The notes under the pieces: model-generated
What the model was told of the DNA's origin: nothing
The model's input: only the letters and a program-made list of their open reading frames with translations
The model's database searches: none
Made by a program: the position numbers and the translations under genes
Part shown: one piece after another, positions 34,652 through 42,997 of the stretch
How the letters are laid out: every line of letters starts with the position of its first letter
Position numbering within the stretch: position 1 is the first letter of the stretch
From: DAIDKA01 sp036267975
GTDB lineage: Bacteria; Pseudomonadota; Gammaproteobacteria; Steroidobacterales; Steroidobacteraceae
Assembly: GCA_036267975.1 (NCBI GenBank)
Contig: DATAVA010000029.1
Span: forward strand, 1 to 64,000
Length of the DNA stretch: 64,000 nt
Reading direction: 5' to 3'

Positions 34652-35323
34652 TCAGCGCACCTTGCTCATCTTGAAAACAATGGCCACGGGCACCTGCAGG
34701 GCCCGGCGATCGAAGTGCTGACCGGCAACGATGTCGGCGGCACTCAGCTGCGGCTCGCTGACCTCCTCGATGCAAAGACCCGCCGCCTTGCTCGCGGCAT
34801 GCCAGTCCGAGTAACGATGCGTCGTGTAGCGCACCGCGTAGCGCTGGTCGGCGACCGCGAAGGTCCGTTTCCATCCCAGGGCTTCGGCAATCGGATGAAA
34901 ATCGCTGCACAGCAAGGTTCCGGAGGGCTTGAGCACGCGCGCCAGTTCTCCCAAGGCACCGTGCAGGTCGGCGACATGCCCCAGCGTCAACGCGCACACC
35001 ACCATGTCCGCCCAGCCGTCGACGACCGGCACGCTCGTGACCGAGCCTTGGGTGACAGGCAGATCCACGGCTCTGGCCCGCGCCAGCATCTGCCCCGATT
35101 GATCGATGCCGAGTAGCGTCGCGCCGCGTTGACGGGCATGCAGCAGGTAGCGGCCGCTGCCGCAGCCCACGTCCAGCACGCGCAATCCGTGCAGCGACGG
35201 CGGCAACAAGGCGAGCATGGCGCGCTCTTCGGCAAGCATGAAGGGGTTATGGGCATGCGCCGGATAGTTGGCGGCCCACAGCGCGTAGCCTTCAACAGGA
35301 TCCAGTTCGCGTGGATCGTTCAT
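34652..35323 (-). CDS. Class I SAM-dependent methyltransferase (cluster member)
   Basis: 223 residues from the ATG at 35323, which overlaps the amidohydrolase stop as ATGA; 10 further codons are open upstream. Motif I is RVLDVGCGSGRYLL (about 48-61), with the acidic loop GIDQSG about 20 residues later and the LKPSGTLLCSDFHP motif (about 130-143). It belongs to the UbiE/BioC-like methyltransferase type. The aromatic C-terminal part (RYAVRYTTHRYSDW) may shape the substrate pocket. The substrate is unknown. It is the second gene of the eight-gene operon and joins directly to the nucleotidyltransferase gene, so coordinated production is certain if the operon is expressed. Confidence 0.87.
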   Translation of the reverse strand: MNDPRELDPVEGYALWAANYPAHAHNPFMLAEERAMLALLPPSLHGLRVLDVGCGSGRYLLHARQRGATLLGIDQSGQMLARARAVDLPVTQGSVTSVPVVDGWADMVVCALTLGHVADLHGALGELARVLKPSGTLLCSDFHPIAEALGWKRTFAVADQRYAVRYTTHRYSDWHAASKAAGLCIEEVSEPQLSAADIVAGQHFDRRALQVPVAIVFKMSKVR

Positions 35324-36483
35324 TGCAGGGTGAGTCCCGGCTCGAGCGTCCACGCGGGCAGACCCTTGTTCAGCAGCGCATCACTGCGACACAGTTTCGG
35401 TTGCCCATCGAGCGCAATTGCGCGGCATGGTATGCCGAGCGCGGCAAACCACTCCTCGAAGTCCGGATCTGTAATGAAGGGTGCCCCATCACGCACCACC
35501 GCCCGCAATTGCGCGCGCTGCAGACCCAGAAAACCCCGGAACGGATCTGCATCGCGGTCACGAACGATGATGCAGTCGGTGGATTCGGTGATCCGCAGCA
35601 ACCGCAGGGCACGTTCGGTTACCAGCTGCAGCAACTCGCGCGGCGCGAAATCGCTGTGGGCAGCCGCAACCTCAAGTTCGGCCAGCAGGTCACGTGCTCC
35701 GGTCAGGCGCGAATCGGTTCCCAATGCGAGGCAACCCGCGTCGAACAGTGCGCGCAGGCGGCGCCGGCTGATGGTTTGCCCCAGCAGCGAAAGGTTGCTG
35801 GACGGACACCAGACCACTCCGGCACCCGCGCGGATGATGTCGACCACATCGGCATCGCCCAGTCCCACCGCATGTATCAGCACGGTGTTGCTGCCGAGAC
35901 ATCCGAGCTGCTGCAGTTCCTGCAGCTCGCCGGCCGCCAACGAATCCACCCCCTCGGCCAGATGTATGAACCACGGGATCTGCGGCGGTGCGGCGCTGAA
36001 ACTGGTGACCACCTGCGGACCGTAATCCAGATGCAGCGAGTGGGCCCAGCAGTACGGCTGGGACACCCGTACCGGGAAGCTCGTCGCGTCGAATGTGTCA
36101 TGCGCCCGGTCGTGATGCATGACAGTCGTGGCACCGCACAAGGCGTTCTTGAGCCCGCCGTGCCACAGGCGGGCGGGCAGCGGCGTGGCTAGCGCCGCCT
36201 TGACCGCCGCATTCCCGAAGTGGCCCTGGAAGGCCGCGGCCCACTCGTAGCTGTTGCGGAAGGGCAGCGCCTGCGGGAGCGGCGGGACGCCGTTTTGGTG
36301 CAGATGCTCGTGCGCGTTGACCAGTGCGGGTAGCACGGCATGGTCGCGCAGCTCCTTTTCAAATCCCTGATGAGGATGAAACGCAGACGCAAGGTGCAGG
36401 TCGCGGACGTCGACGCTGCCATCGGCCGGAGAGGCCACGGATACATTGCGCAGCAGCACCACAGGATTTAAGTACCCTGTCAC
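35320..36483 (-). CDS. Amidohydrolase superfamily protein (metal-dependent deaminase/hydrolase)
   Basis: 387 residues from the GTG at 36483; GTGs at 36462 and 36459 are close alternatives. The frame is open to 36744, but that lies inside the divergent oxidoreductase gene. A metal-binding motif VNAHEHLHQNG (His58, His60) follows a beta-sandwich start. WFIHLAEG (about 208) and LIHAVGLGDAD (about 235) carry later histidines, and ALGTDSRLTG (about 280) has the catalytic Asp. This arrangement fits the TRZ/ATZ, guanine- and cytosine-deaminase-like branch. It could hydrolyse an amidine, an amide or an N-heterocycle. It is the promoter-proximal gene of the operon. Confidence 0.82.
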   Translation of the reverse strand: MTGYLNPVVLLRNVSVASPADGSVDVRDLHLASAFHPHQGFEKELRDHAVLPALVNAHEHLHQNGVPPLPQALPFRNSYEWAAAFQGHFGNAAVKAALATPLPARLWHGGLKNALCGATTVMHHDRAHDTFDATSFPVRVSQPYCWAHSLHLDYGPQVVTSFSAAPPQIPWFIHLAEGVDSLAAGELQELQQLGCLGSNTVLIHAVGLGDADVVDIIRAGAGVVWCPSSNLSLLGQTISRRRLRALFDAGCLALGTDSRLTGARDLLAELEVAAAHSDFAPRELLQLVTERALRLLRITESTDCIIVRDRDADPFRGFLGLQRAQLRAVVRDGAPFITDPDFEEWFAALGIPCRAIALDGQPKLCRSDALLNKGLPAWTLEPGLTLQ

Positions 36484-36555
36484 GCCGGAAAGGTTCTCGA
36501 CCCCGCGGCCGCAACTGCTTAAAGTGTTGGCCCCTGGGCAGGCGGAGGTTTCGGT
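36484..36555. promoter_or_regulatory. Divergent promoter region of the biosynthetic operon and the oxidoreductase gene
   Basis: A 72-bp gap. It must hold the promoter of the eight-gene minus-strand operon and of the plus-strand oxidoreductase. A purine-rich CGGAGG (36541-36546) lies 9 nt before the ATG at 36556 and serves the plus-strand gene. No clear -10/-35 pair or operator could be recognised for the minus strand. Confidence 0.4.
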
Positions 36556-37167
36556 ATGAAAGTGGCACTCATTGGCGCTACCGGCAGAATCGGCAGCAAG
36601 ATCACGGCAGAACTGCTGGCACGCGGTCACTCGGTGACGGCGATCGTGCGCGATCCGCAGAAGGCGCCGGGCAATCCCAAACTCAAGGCCGTCAAGGGCG
36701 ATGTCACCGACCCGGACAGCGTCGCGGCCCTGGTCCGCGGACACGATGCGGTCATCAGCTCGGCCCCGTTCAACCCGGGCATTTCACCCCAGGTGCTCGC
36801 GGCAGTGCGCAAATCGGGCGTGAAGCGCTACATTGCGGTCGGGGGCGCAGGCTCGCTCACGGCTGCGGACGGCAAGCTCGTCATGGACAATCCGCAGATT
36901 CCGGCCGAGTGGCTGCCGAGCATCAAGGAGGGCTCCCAGCTGCTGAAGCTGCTGCGCGCTGATCAGCAGCTGGATTGGACCTTCTTCTCACCGGCGGTCC
37001 AGATCGGACCGGGCGAGCGCACCGGCAAGTTCCGCCTGGGCGGTGATGAGGTCGTTGCGGCCGCCGATGGCAAGAGCTCCATTTCGTATGACGATTACGC
37101 CATCGCGCTGGTCGACGAGCTTGAGACGCCCAAGCATGTGCGGCGCCGCTTCACGATCGGCTATTGA
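36556..37167 (+). CDS. NAD(P)-binding oxidoreductase, atypical SDR (NmrA/SDR_a5-like)
   Basis: 203 residues. The cofactor motif is ALIGATGRIGSKI (4-16). GDVTDPDSV and VKRYIAVGGAGSL are the usual second and third strands of atypical SDRs. The C-terminal DWTFFSPAVQIGPGERTGKFRLG resembles the family called NAD(P)-dependent oxidoreductase/epimerase, often induced by stress. There is no YxxxK catalytic pair, so it may be a reductase of the NmrA type or a sensor. A good Shine-Dalgarno (CGGAGG) precedes it. Its end overlaps the convergent TonB receptor by 7 bp. Confidence 0.85.
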   Translation: MKVALIGATGRIGSKITAELLARGHSVTAIVRDPQKAPGNPKLKAVKGDVTDPDSVAALVRGHDAVISSAPFNPGISPQVLAAVRKSGVKRYIAVGGAGSLTAADGKLVMDNPQIPAEWLPSIKEGSQLLKLLRADQQLDWTFFSPAVQIGPGERTGKFRLGGDEVVAAADGKSSISYDDYAIALVDELETPKHVRRRFTIGY

Positions 37168-39302
37168 GTCAGATACTTCGCCTCGAACATCACGAACACG
37201 CCAAGCCCCGGCTCCGGCTCGAAGAATCGCGAATTCGCGTCATTGACGATGACGGAGCCGACGTAGGCCTTGTTGAACATGTTCTCGATGCGCAGGTATT
37301 CACTGGTCTGCCAGCCCGCACTCTTCTGCTCGAAGCCGGCGCGCAGATTCTCGGTCCAGTAGCCGCCGGCATAGCCGCTGTTGCGATCGTCCGCATAGAT
37401 GCGCGAGCGCACCAGCGTTTCGGCCGTGGCCATGAAGCCCGCCGCCGGATAACGCCAGGTCAGACCGGCATACAGGATGTTCTGCGCTACGGCCGGCAGG
37501 TAGTTTCCGGCGGGAATCACGGCGGTCGTGCACGGCGTTCCCGCACACCCGGCGTATGCATCGGCCACCACCGCGCGCAGGTACGAATAGGCGATGCGGG
37601 TTTCGAAGTTCCCGGGCAGGTCAGTGGTGACGCCAAGCTCCGCGCCGTCGCGCTGGGTAGCGCCGATATTCTCGTACACCGAGCGGCCGCCAGAGCTTTG
37701 CAGCACACCCAGCTCATCGATGGTGCGGATGTGAAACACCGCCACGTCCGCACGAAACAGCGGACCGCGCGTCTTCACGCCGACTTCATAGTCACTGCTG
37801 CGGGCCGGCTGCAGCCCGAAATTCAAGCCGGGCAGGCTGCCATTGACGGAGCGATACGCCAGCTCGTTCAGCGTCGGCGTCTCGAACCCTCGCCCGAATG
37901 ACGCGTAAGTGCTGATGTCGTCGGTGAGGCTGTAACTCAATCCGGCGACCGGATTGGTGGCCGAGTAGCGCGTGCCGCTCAAGGGCAGCGCGCCACTGAC
38001 CGACAGATGGCTGTGGTCGGTGATATCCACGACGCTGTTGCGCACGCCGGCCGTCGCGTGCAGACGCGCAGTAATATCCCATTGCGCCTGGAAGTACTCA
38101 TCGAGGTCGTGCACGAGATTGGTTTCGTAGCGACGCGCGGCACCGAGCACGCCTAAGTCCGTGCCGACGTAGTTCAGATACCCGCGCCGGTGTTCGTCGA
38201 GGTCGTCGTAGCTGATGCCGGCGGTCATCGTGAGCGCCGTGCCCAGGAACTCGCGGCGATCGCTGAAATGCACATCGGTGCCGTCGTAACCGCGCGCCAG
38301 GTCGATGACGCCGCCCGGACTGGTCGGCGCGACCTGCGTGGCCAGCGGTATGGACTGGAACTGGGTGGTCTGACGATGCCCGCTGTAGACCATGGCGACG
38401 AGGCTGTCGTGCGCGCCGAAGTCGCGCTCGTAGGTCACGCCCAACTGCTCCTGCGTCAGTGCCTTGCGGGTATTGAACATGTCCGCGCCGGTCCCCGCCT
38501 GCAGCGGGTCCGCCACCACCTGCGCGGCCGTCAGCCCCAGCGGATCCTGCACGAAGGGCATTTCGACGGCATTCACGATGAAGGTCAGCTGCGATACATC
38601 GTCGAGCTTCACGCGCACCTTGCTGTTGAGTAGATTGCGCTGTGCTTCGCTGTGGCGGCGGTAGCCATCCGTCTGGAAATGCGACACGTCCAGCAGATAG
38701 TTGACGGGTCCGGCGTCGCCACCGACGACGCCGGCATAGCGCTGGGTATTCAGCGATCCGTATTCCAGGGTCGAACCCAGTTCGAATCCGGGCGGCGCGT
38801 CCGCCGTGAAAATGGCAATGACGCCGCCGGAAGAGTTGCCGTACAGGGCGGAGAACGGTCCGCGCAGCACTTCAATATGATCAGCGGAACCCAAATCGAA
38901 CTGCGAGAACTGGCCCTGGCCATCCGGCATGGTTCCGGGAATGCCGTCCGAATACAGGCGTACGCCGCGGGCGCCGAAGCTGGAGCGCGCGCCGAAGCCG
39001 CGCGAGGAAATCTGCAGATCCTGGGCATAGTTCTGGCGGCTCTGCACGGACACACCCGGAACCGTATCCAACGATTCCGACAGGTTCACCTGCGATTGCC
39101 CATCGTGAATCGTGGCACTGCCGATGCGATCCACGGACACGGGCAGCGTGAGGCTGTCCTGCGCGATGCGCGTCGCGGTCACGACCACTGATTGAAGATC
39201 GGCGGCCGCATCAGTATCCGCTGGCGCATGGGCAGCCTGCGCCGCCCGGGCACCCGCCACAGCGCACATCGCCATCAACATCCCTGTCCGGTACCGGTGC
39301 AT
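37161..39302 (-). CDS. TonB-dependent outer-membrane receptor, siderophore type
   Basis: 713 residues from the ATG at 39302; the frame is open to 39329 and a third Met follows at residue 8. The signal peptide ends in an Ala-rich region. The TonB-box/plug start is LQSVVVTATRIAQDS, then plug motifs NLSESLDTVPGVSVQSR and DHIEVLRGPFSALYGNSSGGVIAI. The beta-barrel has the ferric-siderophore signature RSSDYEVGVKTRGP and ends with an aromatic-rich VFVMFEAKYLTQ. It likely takes up ferric chelates or another large ligand; the ligand is not predictable. No TonB-ExbBD or siderophore genes are adjacent. No clear Fur box was seen upstream. Confidence 0.9.
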   Translation of the reverse strand: MHRYRTGMLMAMCAVAGARAAQAAHAPADTDAAADLQSVVVTATRIAQDSLTLPVSVDRIGSATIHDGQSQVNLSESLDTVPGVSVQSRQNYAQDLQISSRGFGARSSFGARGVRLYSDGIPGTMPDGQGQFSQFDLGSADHIEVLRGPFSALYGNSSGGVIAIFTADAPPGFELGSTLEYGSLNTQRYAGVVGGDAGPVNYLLDVSHFQTDGYRRHSEAQRNLLNSKVRVKLDDVSQLTFIVNAVEMPFVQDPLGLTAAQVVADPLQAGTGADMFNTRKALTQEQLGVTYERDFGAHDSLVAMVYSGHRQTTQFQSIPLATQVAPTSPGGVIDLARGYDGTDVHFSDRREFLGTALTMTAGISYDDLDEHRRGYLNYVGTDLGVLGAARRYETNLVHDLDEYFQAQWDITARLHATAGVRNSVVDITDHSHLSVSGALPLSGTRYSATNPVAGLSYSLTDDISTYASFGRGFETPTLNELAYRSVNGSLPGLNFGLQPARSSDYEVGVKTRGPLFRADVAVFHIRTIDELGVLQSSGGRSVYENIGATQRDGAELGVTTDLPGNFETRIAYSYLRAVVADAYAGCAGTPCTTAVIPAGNYLPAVAQNILYAGLTWRYPAAGFMATAETLVRSRIYADDRNSGYAGGYWTENLRAGFEQKSAGWQTSEYLRIENMFNKAYVGSVIVNDANSRFFEPEPGLGVFVMFEAKYLTQ

Positions 39303-39398
39303 TGCTGGAGAATGAGTACTTGGACACATTGGTGCAATACAGATAAACGCTAAAAAACCGCAGTTCGCTACAATGCGAAGGTGCAGCAGAAAACAGTC
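39303..39398. promoter_or_regulatory. Divergent promoter region, TonB receptor and gmk
   Basis: A 96-bp gap that is AT-richer than its surroundings (39340-39360). TACAAT (39369-39374) is a good -10 for gmk, though no consensus -35 stands 17 nt before it. A transcript starting near 39381 would make the GTG at 39381 almost leaderless and favours the ATG at 39399 as the gmk start. Confidence 0.35.
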
Positions 39399-40040
39399 AT
39401 GACTACCGGGAAAGACTCCGCGCGCAGCGGCGGACTGTTTGTGATCTCAGCGCCATCGGGCGCCGGCAAGACCTCCTTGGTGAAGGCATTGCTGGCGCGC
39501 AATCCGCAGTTCACCGTTTCGGTATCCCACACGACCCGTCCGCCGCGACCGCATGAGATGCAGGGTCGTGAATACTGGTTCGAAACGCCGCAGGAGTTTC
39601 AGGAGCGGCTGGCACGCGGGGAATTTCTGGAGCACGCGCGGGTATTCGACAACTTCTACGGTACCGGTCGGGCAACCGTCGAGGCGGTGCTCGCCGCCGG
39701 GCGGGATGTCATCCTGGAAATCGACTGGCAAGGTGCCCGGCAAGTGCGCCAGTCCGCGCCGGAGTGCACCACCATATTCATATTGCCGCCCTCGCGTGCC
39801 GCCCTGGAGGAGCGCCTGCGCAACCGGCAGACGGATGCCGAAGCGGTCATCGCACGCCGCCTGCAGGATGCCGTGGGCGACATGTCGCATTACCGGGAAT
39901 TCGGCTATGTGGTGGTCAATGACGATTTCGACACGGCCTGCGGGCAGTTGGAAAGCATTCTGACCCGTCACGGCCAGGCCCTGACCAGCGATCGGCCGCA
40001 GCTGGCGCCGCTGCTGGCGGACCTGCTCGGGAACGCCTGA
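39399..40040 (+). CDS. gmk: Guanylate kinase
   Basis: 213 residues from the ATG at 39399, with an in-frame GTG at 39381. It phosphorylates GMP to GDP with ATP. The P-loop is FVISAPSGAGKTSL (about 14-27). The GMP-binding region has SHTTRPPRPHEMQGREYWF (about 44-62), and the lid has RLRNRQTDAEAVIARRL. The length is typical. It is the first gene of the conserved gmk-rpoZ-spoT group and may be cotranscribed with rpoZ, 84 bp away. Guanine nucleotide supply and (p)ppGpp turnover are thus encoded together. Confidence 0.97.
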   Translation: MTTGKDSARSGGLFVISAPSGAGKTSLVKALLARNPQFTVSVSHTTRPPRPHEMQGREYWFETPQEFQERLARGEFLEHARVFDNFYGTGRATVEAVLAAGRDVILEIDWQGARQVRQSAPECTTIFILPPSRAALEERLRNRQTDAEAVIARRLQDAVGDMSHYREFGYVVVNDDFDTACGQLESILTRHGQALTSDRPQLAPLLADLLGNA

Positions 40041-40060
40041 CGCTGGCCAAAATGGGGCCC

Positions 40061-40105
40061 GTTGCCGTAGACTTCTGAAGCTCTTCCGCCCATCGCGGCG
40101 GCAAC
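40061..40105 (+). promoter_or_regulatory. Inverted repeat between gmk and rpoZ
   Basis: GTTGCCG (40061-40067) and CGGCAAC (40099-40105) are perfect 7-bp complements about 31 nt apart, with CCGCC/GGCGG (40086-40101) able to form an inner stem. It is in the 84-bp gap between gmk and rpoZ. There is no U-tract, so a classical terminator is unlikely. It may be an RNA structure or chance in GC-rich DNA. Confidence 0.3.
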
Positions 40106-40124
40106 TACCTAAAGTCAGCAGGAT

Positions 40125-40403
40125 ATGGCCCGAATCACCGTCGAAGACTGTCTCCAGAACGTCGATAACCTCTTCCACCTGGTGCTGCTGGCCTCCCAGC
40201 GTGCCCGGCGGCTGGCCAATGGCGCCGAACCGACCGTTGCCTGGGAAAACGACAAACCCACGGTGGTTGCCCTGCGCGAAATCGCCGGCGGCTCGATCAC
40301 GGCCGAAATGCTCAGCGAGCCGGAGCCGCCGCCGGTCGAGGCCACCATGCCGGATGCCGAATCGATGGCGTTCCGGGCCCCGCAGTTTGGTCTGGGAGAC
40401 TGA
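40125..40403 (+). CDS. rpoZ: RNA polymerase omega subunit
   Basis: 92 residues, the normal length. The start MARITVEDCLQNVDNLFHLV matches the conserved omega N-terminus, and ASQRARRLANGAEP is the helix that packs on the beta-prime subunit. Omega aids assembly of RNA polymerase and helps form ppGpp binding site 1 with beta-prime. The gene lies 15 bp before spoT, the usual gammaproteobacterial pairing. The C-terminal 25 residues are variable and Pro/Glu-rich. Confidence 0.97.
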   Translation: MARITVEDCLQNVDNLFHLVLLASQRARRLANGAEPTVAWENDKPTVVALREIAGGSITAEMLSEPEPPPVEATMPDAESMAFRAPQFGLGD

Positions 40404-40418
40404 CTCCAGGCGTAACCT

Positions 40419-42617
40419 ATGGACTATGCGTCTTCGCTCCTGGGACTGATCCCCGGTGCAAGGCGCGCCACACCGGGGCTGAAAGACCTTCTGGCCACGG
40501 TCGGTACCTACCTGCCGCCGGAGCAGGTCGAGCGCATCCGGGAGGCTGCCGAGTTCGGCGCCTCGGCGCACAAGGGACAGACCCGCCTCAGCGGCGAACC
40601 CTATATCGCCCACCCGGTGGCCGCGGCCGCGATCCTCGCCGACCTGCACCTCGACACCGACACCATCATTGCGGCCATCCTCCATGACGTGATCGAGGAC
40701 ACGCCGACCCCGAAGGACCAGCTGGCGCAGCGCTTCGGCGCCGACGTCGCCGAAATCGTCGATGGGGTCACCAAGCTCGACCAGATCAAGTTCAAGAGCC
40801 GCGAGGAGGCGCAGGCCGAGAGCTTTCGCAAGATGCTGCTCGCGATGGTGCGCGACCTGCGCGTCGTGCTGGTCAAGCTCGCCGATCGCACGCACAACAT
40901 GCGCACCATCGACGCCATGGAGGTGAGCCGGCGGCGTGCGATCGCGCGCGAGACGCTCGAAATCTATGCCCCCATCGCCGAGCGCCTGGGACTGTATGAC
41001 CTGAAACTGGAACTGGAAGACCTGGGGTTCGCGGCCCTGTACCCGCAGCGCTACCGGGTGCTCGAACGCGCGCTCAAGCGCGCCCGCGGCAACCAGAAGG
41101 AGTTCCTCAAGAAGATCGAACAGCAGCTCACCGCGGCGCTGATGAAGAATGAGATCGTCGCGCGGGTCGCGACGCGCGAGAAGCACCTGTACAGCATCTA
41201 CCGCAAGATGCAGCGCAAGCGCGCCACGCTCAATGAGATCGTCGATGTCTACGGCCTGCGCATCGTGGTCGACAGGGCCGACACCTGCTACCGCGCGCTC
41301 GGCAGCGTGCACAGCGTGTTCAAGCCCATGCCGGGACGCTTCAAGGACTACATCGCGATCCCGCGGGTCAATGGTTACCAGTCGCTGCATACCACGCTGT
41401 TCGGCCCGAACGGCGTGCCGATCGAAGTGCAGATCCGCACCGAGGACATGAACAGCGTCGCGCAGTCCGGCATCGCGGCGCACTGGCGCTACAAGACCGG
41501 TGAAACCGTCGGCTCCTCGCAGCAGGAGCGTGCGCGGGAATGGCTGTCGCGGCTGGTCGAACTGCAGGAGGGAGGCAGCAGCTCCGAGGAGTTCCTCGAG
41601 AGCGTCAAGGTCGATCTTTTTCCGGACAAGGTGTACGTATTCACGCCGAAGGGCGAAATCCTGCGCCTGCCGAGCGGTGCGACCGTGGTCGATTTCGCGT
41701 ACTGCGTTCATACCGACATCGGCAATCGCTGCGTCGCGGCCAAGGTGGACCGCCGCCTGACGCCGCTGCGCACCGTGCTGCGCAACGGACAGACCGTGGA
41801 GATCATCACCGCGAAGGGCGCGATGCCGAATCCCTCGTGGGTGAACTTCGTGGTCACCGCCAAGGCGCGCAATGCCATCCGCCACTATCTGAAGGGGCTG
41901 CGACGCTCCGAAGCGATTGCGCTGGGCAAGCGCCTGCTCAACCAGTCGCTCGCGGAGTTCCACCTCGCGCTGGAGGACGTGCCGCCCTCGCTCATGCAGG
42001 CGGCGGTGGGCGAGTTCGGCATGAAGGACATCGACGAGCTCTTCGAGCGCATCGGCATGGGCGAGCGCCTGGCACCGCTGGTCGCGCGCCGGCTGCTGCC
42101 GACCATTCCGCAGGAAGACGGCGGCGAAATCCCCGCTCCCGGTGCCATGGCGATCGCGGGCACCGAGGGGCTGCTGGTCACCTACGCGCGCTGCTGCTTT
42201 CCGATTCCGAACGATCCGGTCATCGCGTTCCTCTCCAGCGGGCGTGGCGTCGTCGTGCACCGCGAGACCTGCGTCAACGTCGAGGATTACCGCAAGCACC
42301 CGGAGAAATGGCTGCCGGTGACCTGGCAGGCCACCCCGGATCGGGTCTTCAGTTCGCAGATCCGCGTCGATGTACCCAACCGCATGGGCATACTCGCGGC
42401 CGTGGCCGCGGCGATTGCCGGCACCGAAACCAACATCGAACGGGTGTCGGTCGAGGAGCGCGAGTCGGAAACCTCGGTACTGGACTTCGAGCTGCGCGTA
42501 CGCGACCGCGCGCAGCTCGCCATCGTCATCCGCTCGATCCGCCGCATGCCCGACGTACTGCGCGTCACCCGCACGCTCGCGGCCCATTCACGCAAGAGGC
42601 TCGAAGACAAGACATGA
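40419..42617 (+). CDS. spoT: Bifunctional (p)ppGpp synthetase/hydrolase
   Basis: 732 residues. The hydrolase HD domain keeps its key pair in ILHDVIED (His89, Asp90) with AHPVAAAAIL ahead. The synthetase domain has YGLRIVVDRADTCYRALG and the catalytic GRFKDYIAIPRVNGYQSLHT, with RFKD, the charged motif of bifunctional enzymes rather than the EFDD of RelA. A TGS domain (VFTPKGEILRLPSGATVVDFA), a helical/zinc-finger-like region with YARCCFPIPND and a C-terminal ACT domain follow. Both activities therefore look intact. Its stop overlaps the ridA start as ATGA. Confidence 0.96.
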   Translation: MDYASSLLGLIPGARRATPGLKDLLATVGTYLPPEQVERIREAAEFGASAHKGQTRLSGEPYIAHPVAAAAILADLHLDTDTIIAAILHDVIEDTPTPKDQLAQRFGADVAEIVDGVTKLDQIKFKSREEAQAESFRKMLLAMVRDLRVVLVKLADRTHNMRTIDAMEVSRRRAIARETLEIYAPIAERLGLYDLKLELEDLGFAALYPQRYRVLERALKRARGNQKEFLKKIEQQLTAALMKNEIVARVATREKHLYSIYRKMQRKRATLNEIVDVYGLRIVVDRADTCYRALGSVHSVFKPMPGRFKDYIAIPRVNGYQSLHTTLFGPNGVPIEVQIRTEDMNSVAQSGIAAHWRYKTGETVGSSQQERAREWLSRLVELQEGGSSSEEFLESVKVDLFPDKVYVFTPKGEILRLPSGATVVDFAYCVHTDIGNRCVAAKVDRRLTPLRTVLRNGQTVEIITAKGAMPNPSWVNFVVTAKARNAIRHYLKGLRRSEAIALGKRLLNQSLAEFHLALEDVPPSLMQAAVGEFGMKDIDELFERIGMGERLAPLVARRLLPTIPQEDGGEIPAPGAMAIAGTEGLLVTYARCCFPIPNDPVIAFLSSGRGVVVHRETCVNVEDYRKHPEKWLPVTWQATPDRVFSSQIRVDVPNRMGILAAVAAAIAGTETNIERVSVEERESETSVLDFELRVRDRAQLAIVIRSIRRMPDVLRVTRTLAAHSRKRLEDKT

Positions 42618-42997
42618 CCCGCACCACCATCCATACCGACAGCGCCCCCAAGGCCATCGGCACCTACTCGCAGGCCGTCCGCGTCGGCAATACCGTGTAC
42701 GTCTCGGGGCAGATCCCGCTCGATCCGCGCAGCGGCGAACTGGTGTCCGGCGACATCGAAGCGGAGATCCGCCGCGCCTTCGACAACCTGCTGGCGATCG
42801 TGACGGCGGCGGATGGCACCTTCTCGCAGGTGGCGAAGGTCACGGTGTTCCTCACCGACCTGGCGCACTTTGCGAAGGTGAACGAAATCATGGCGACCTA
42901 TTTCCGCCAGCCGTATCCGGCGCGCGCGGCGGTCGGCGTCGCGCAGCTGCCGAAGGGCGCGCGCGTGGAAATCGAGTGCATCCTCTGTCTTGACTGA
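42614..42997 (+). CDS. ridA: RidA family 2-iminobutanoate/2-iminopropanoate deaminase
   Basis: 127 residues from the ATG at 42614, which overlaps the spoT stop by 4 bp. The frame is open far upstream inside spoT, but that part is not protein-like. Family features are GTYSQAVRVGNTVYVSGQIPLDP (16-38), KVTVFLTDLAHFAKVNEIM and the catalytic Arg in YPARAAVGVAQLPKGARVEIECI. It hydrolyses reactive imines and enamines made by PLP enzymes. Its end overlaps the recG start by 8 bp. Confidence 0.95.
   Translation: MTRTTIHTDSAPKAIGTYSQAVRVGNTVYVSGQIPLDPRSGELVSGDIEAEIRRAFDNLLAIVTAADGTFSQVAKVTVFLTDLAHFAKVNEIMATYFRQPYPARAAVGVAQLPKGARVEIECILCLD

Noticed and set aside
39447..42587. A 1046-codon open frame on the minus strand across gmk, rpoZ, spoT and ridA
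   Set aside because: It is antisense to four highly conserved genes, is rich in Arg, His and Gln as expected from GC-rich antisense frames, and shows no domain.
41540..42613. N-terminal extension of ridA inside spoT
   Set aside because: The upstream codons are a shadow of spoT; the ATGA overlap at 42614 gives the normal 127-residue protein.
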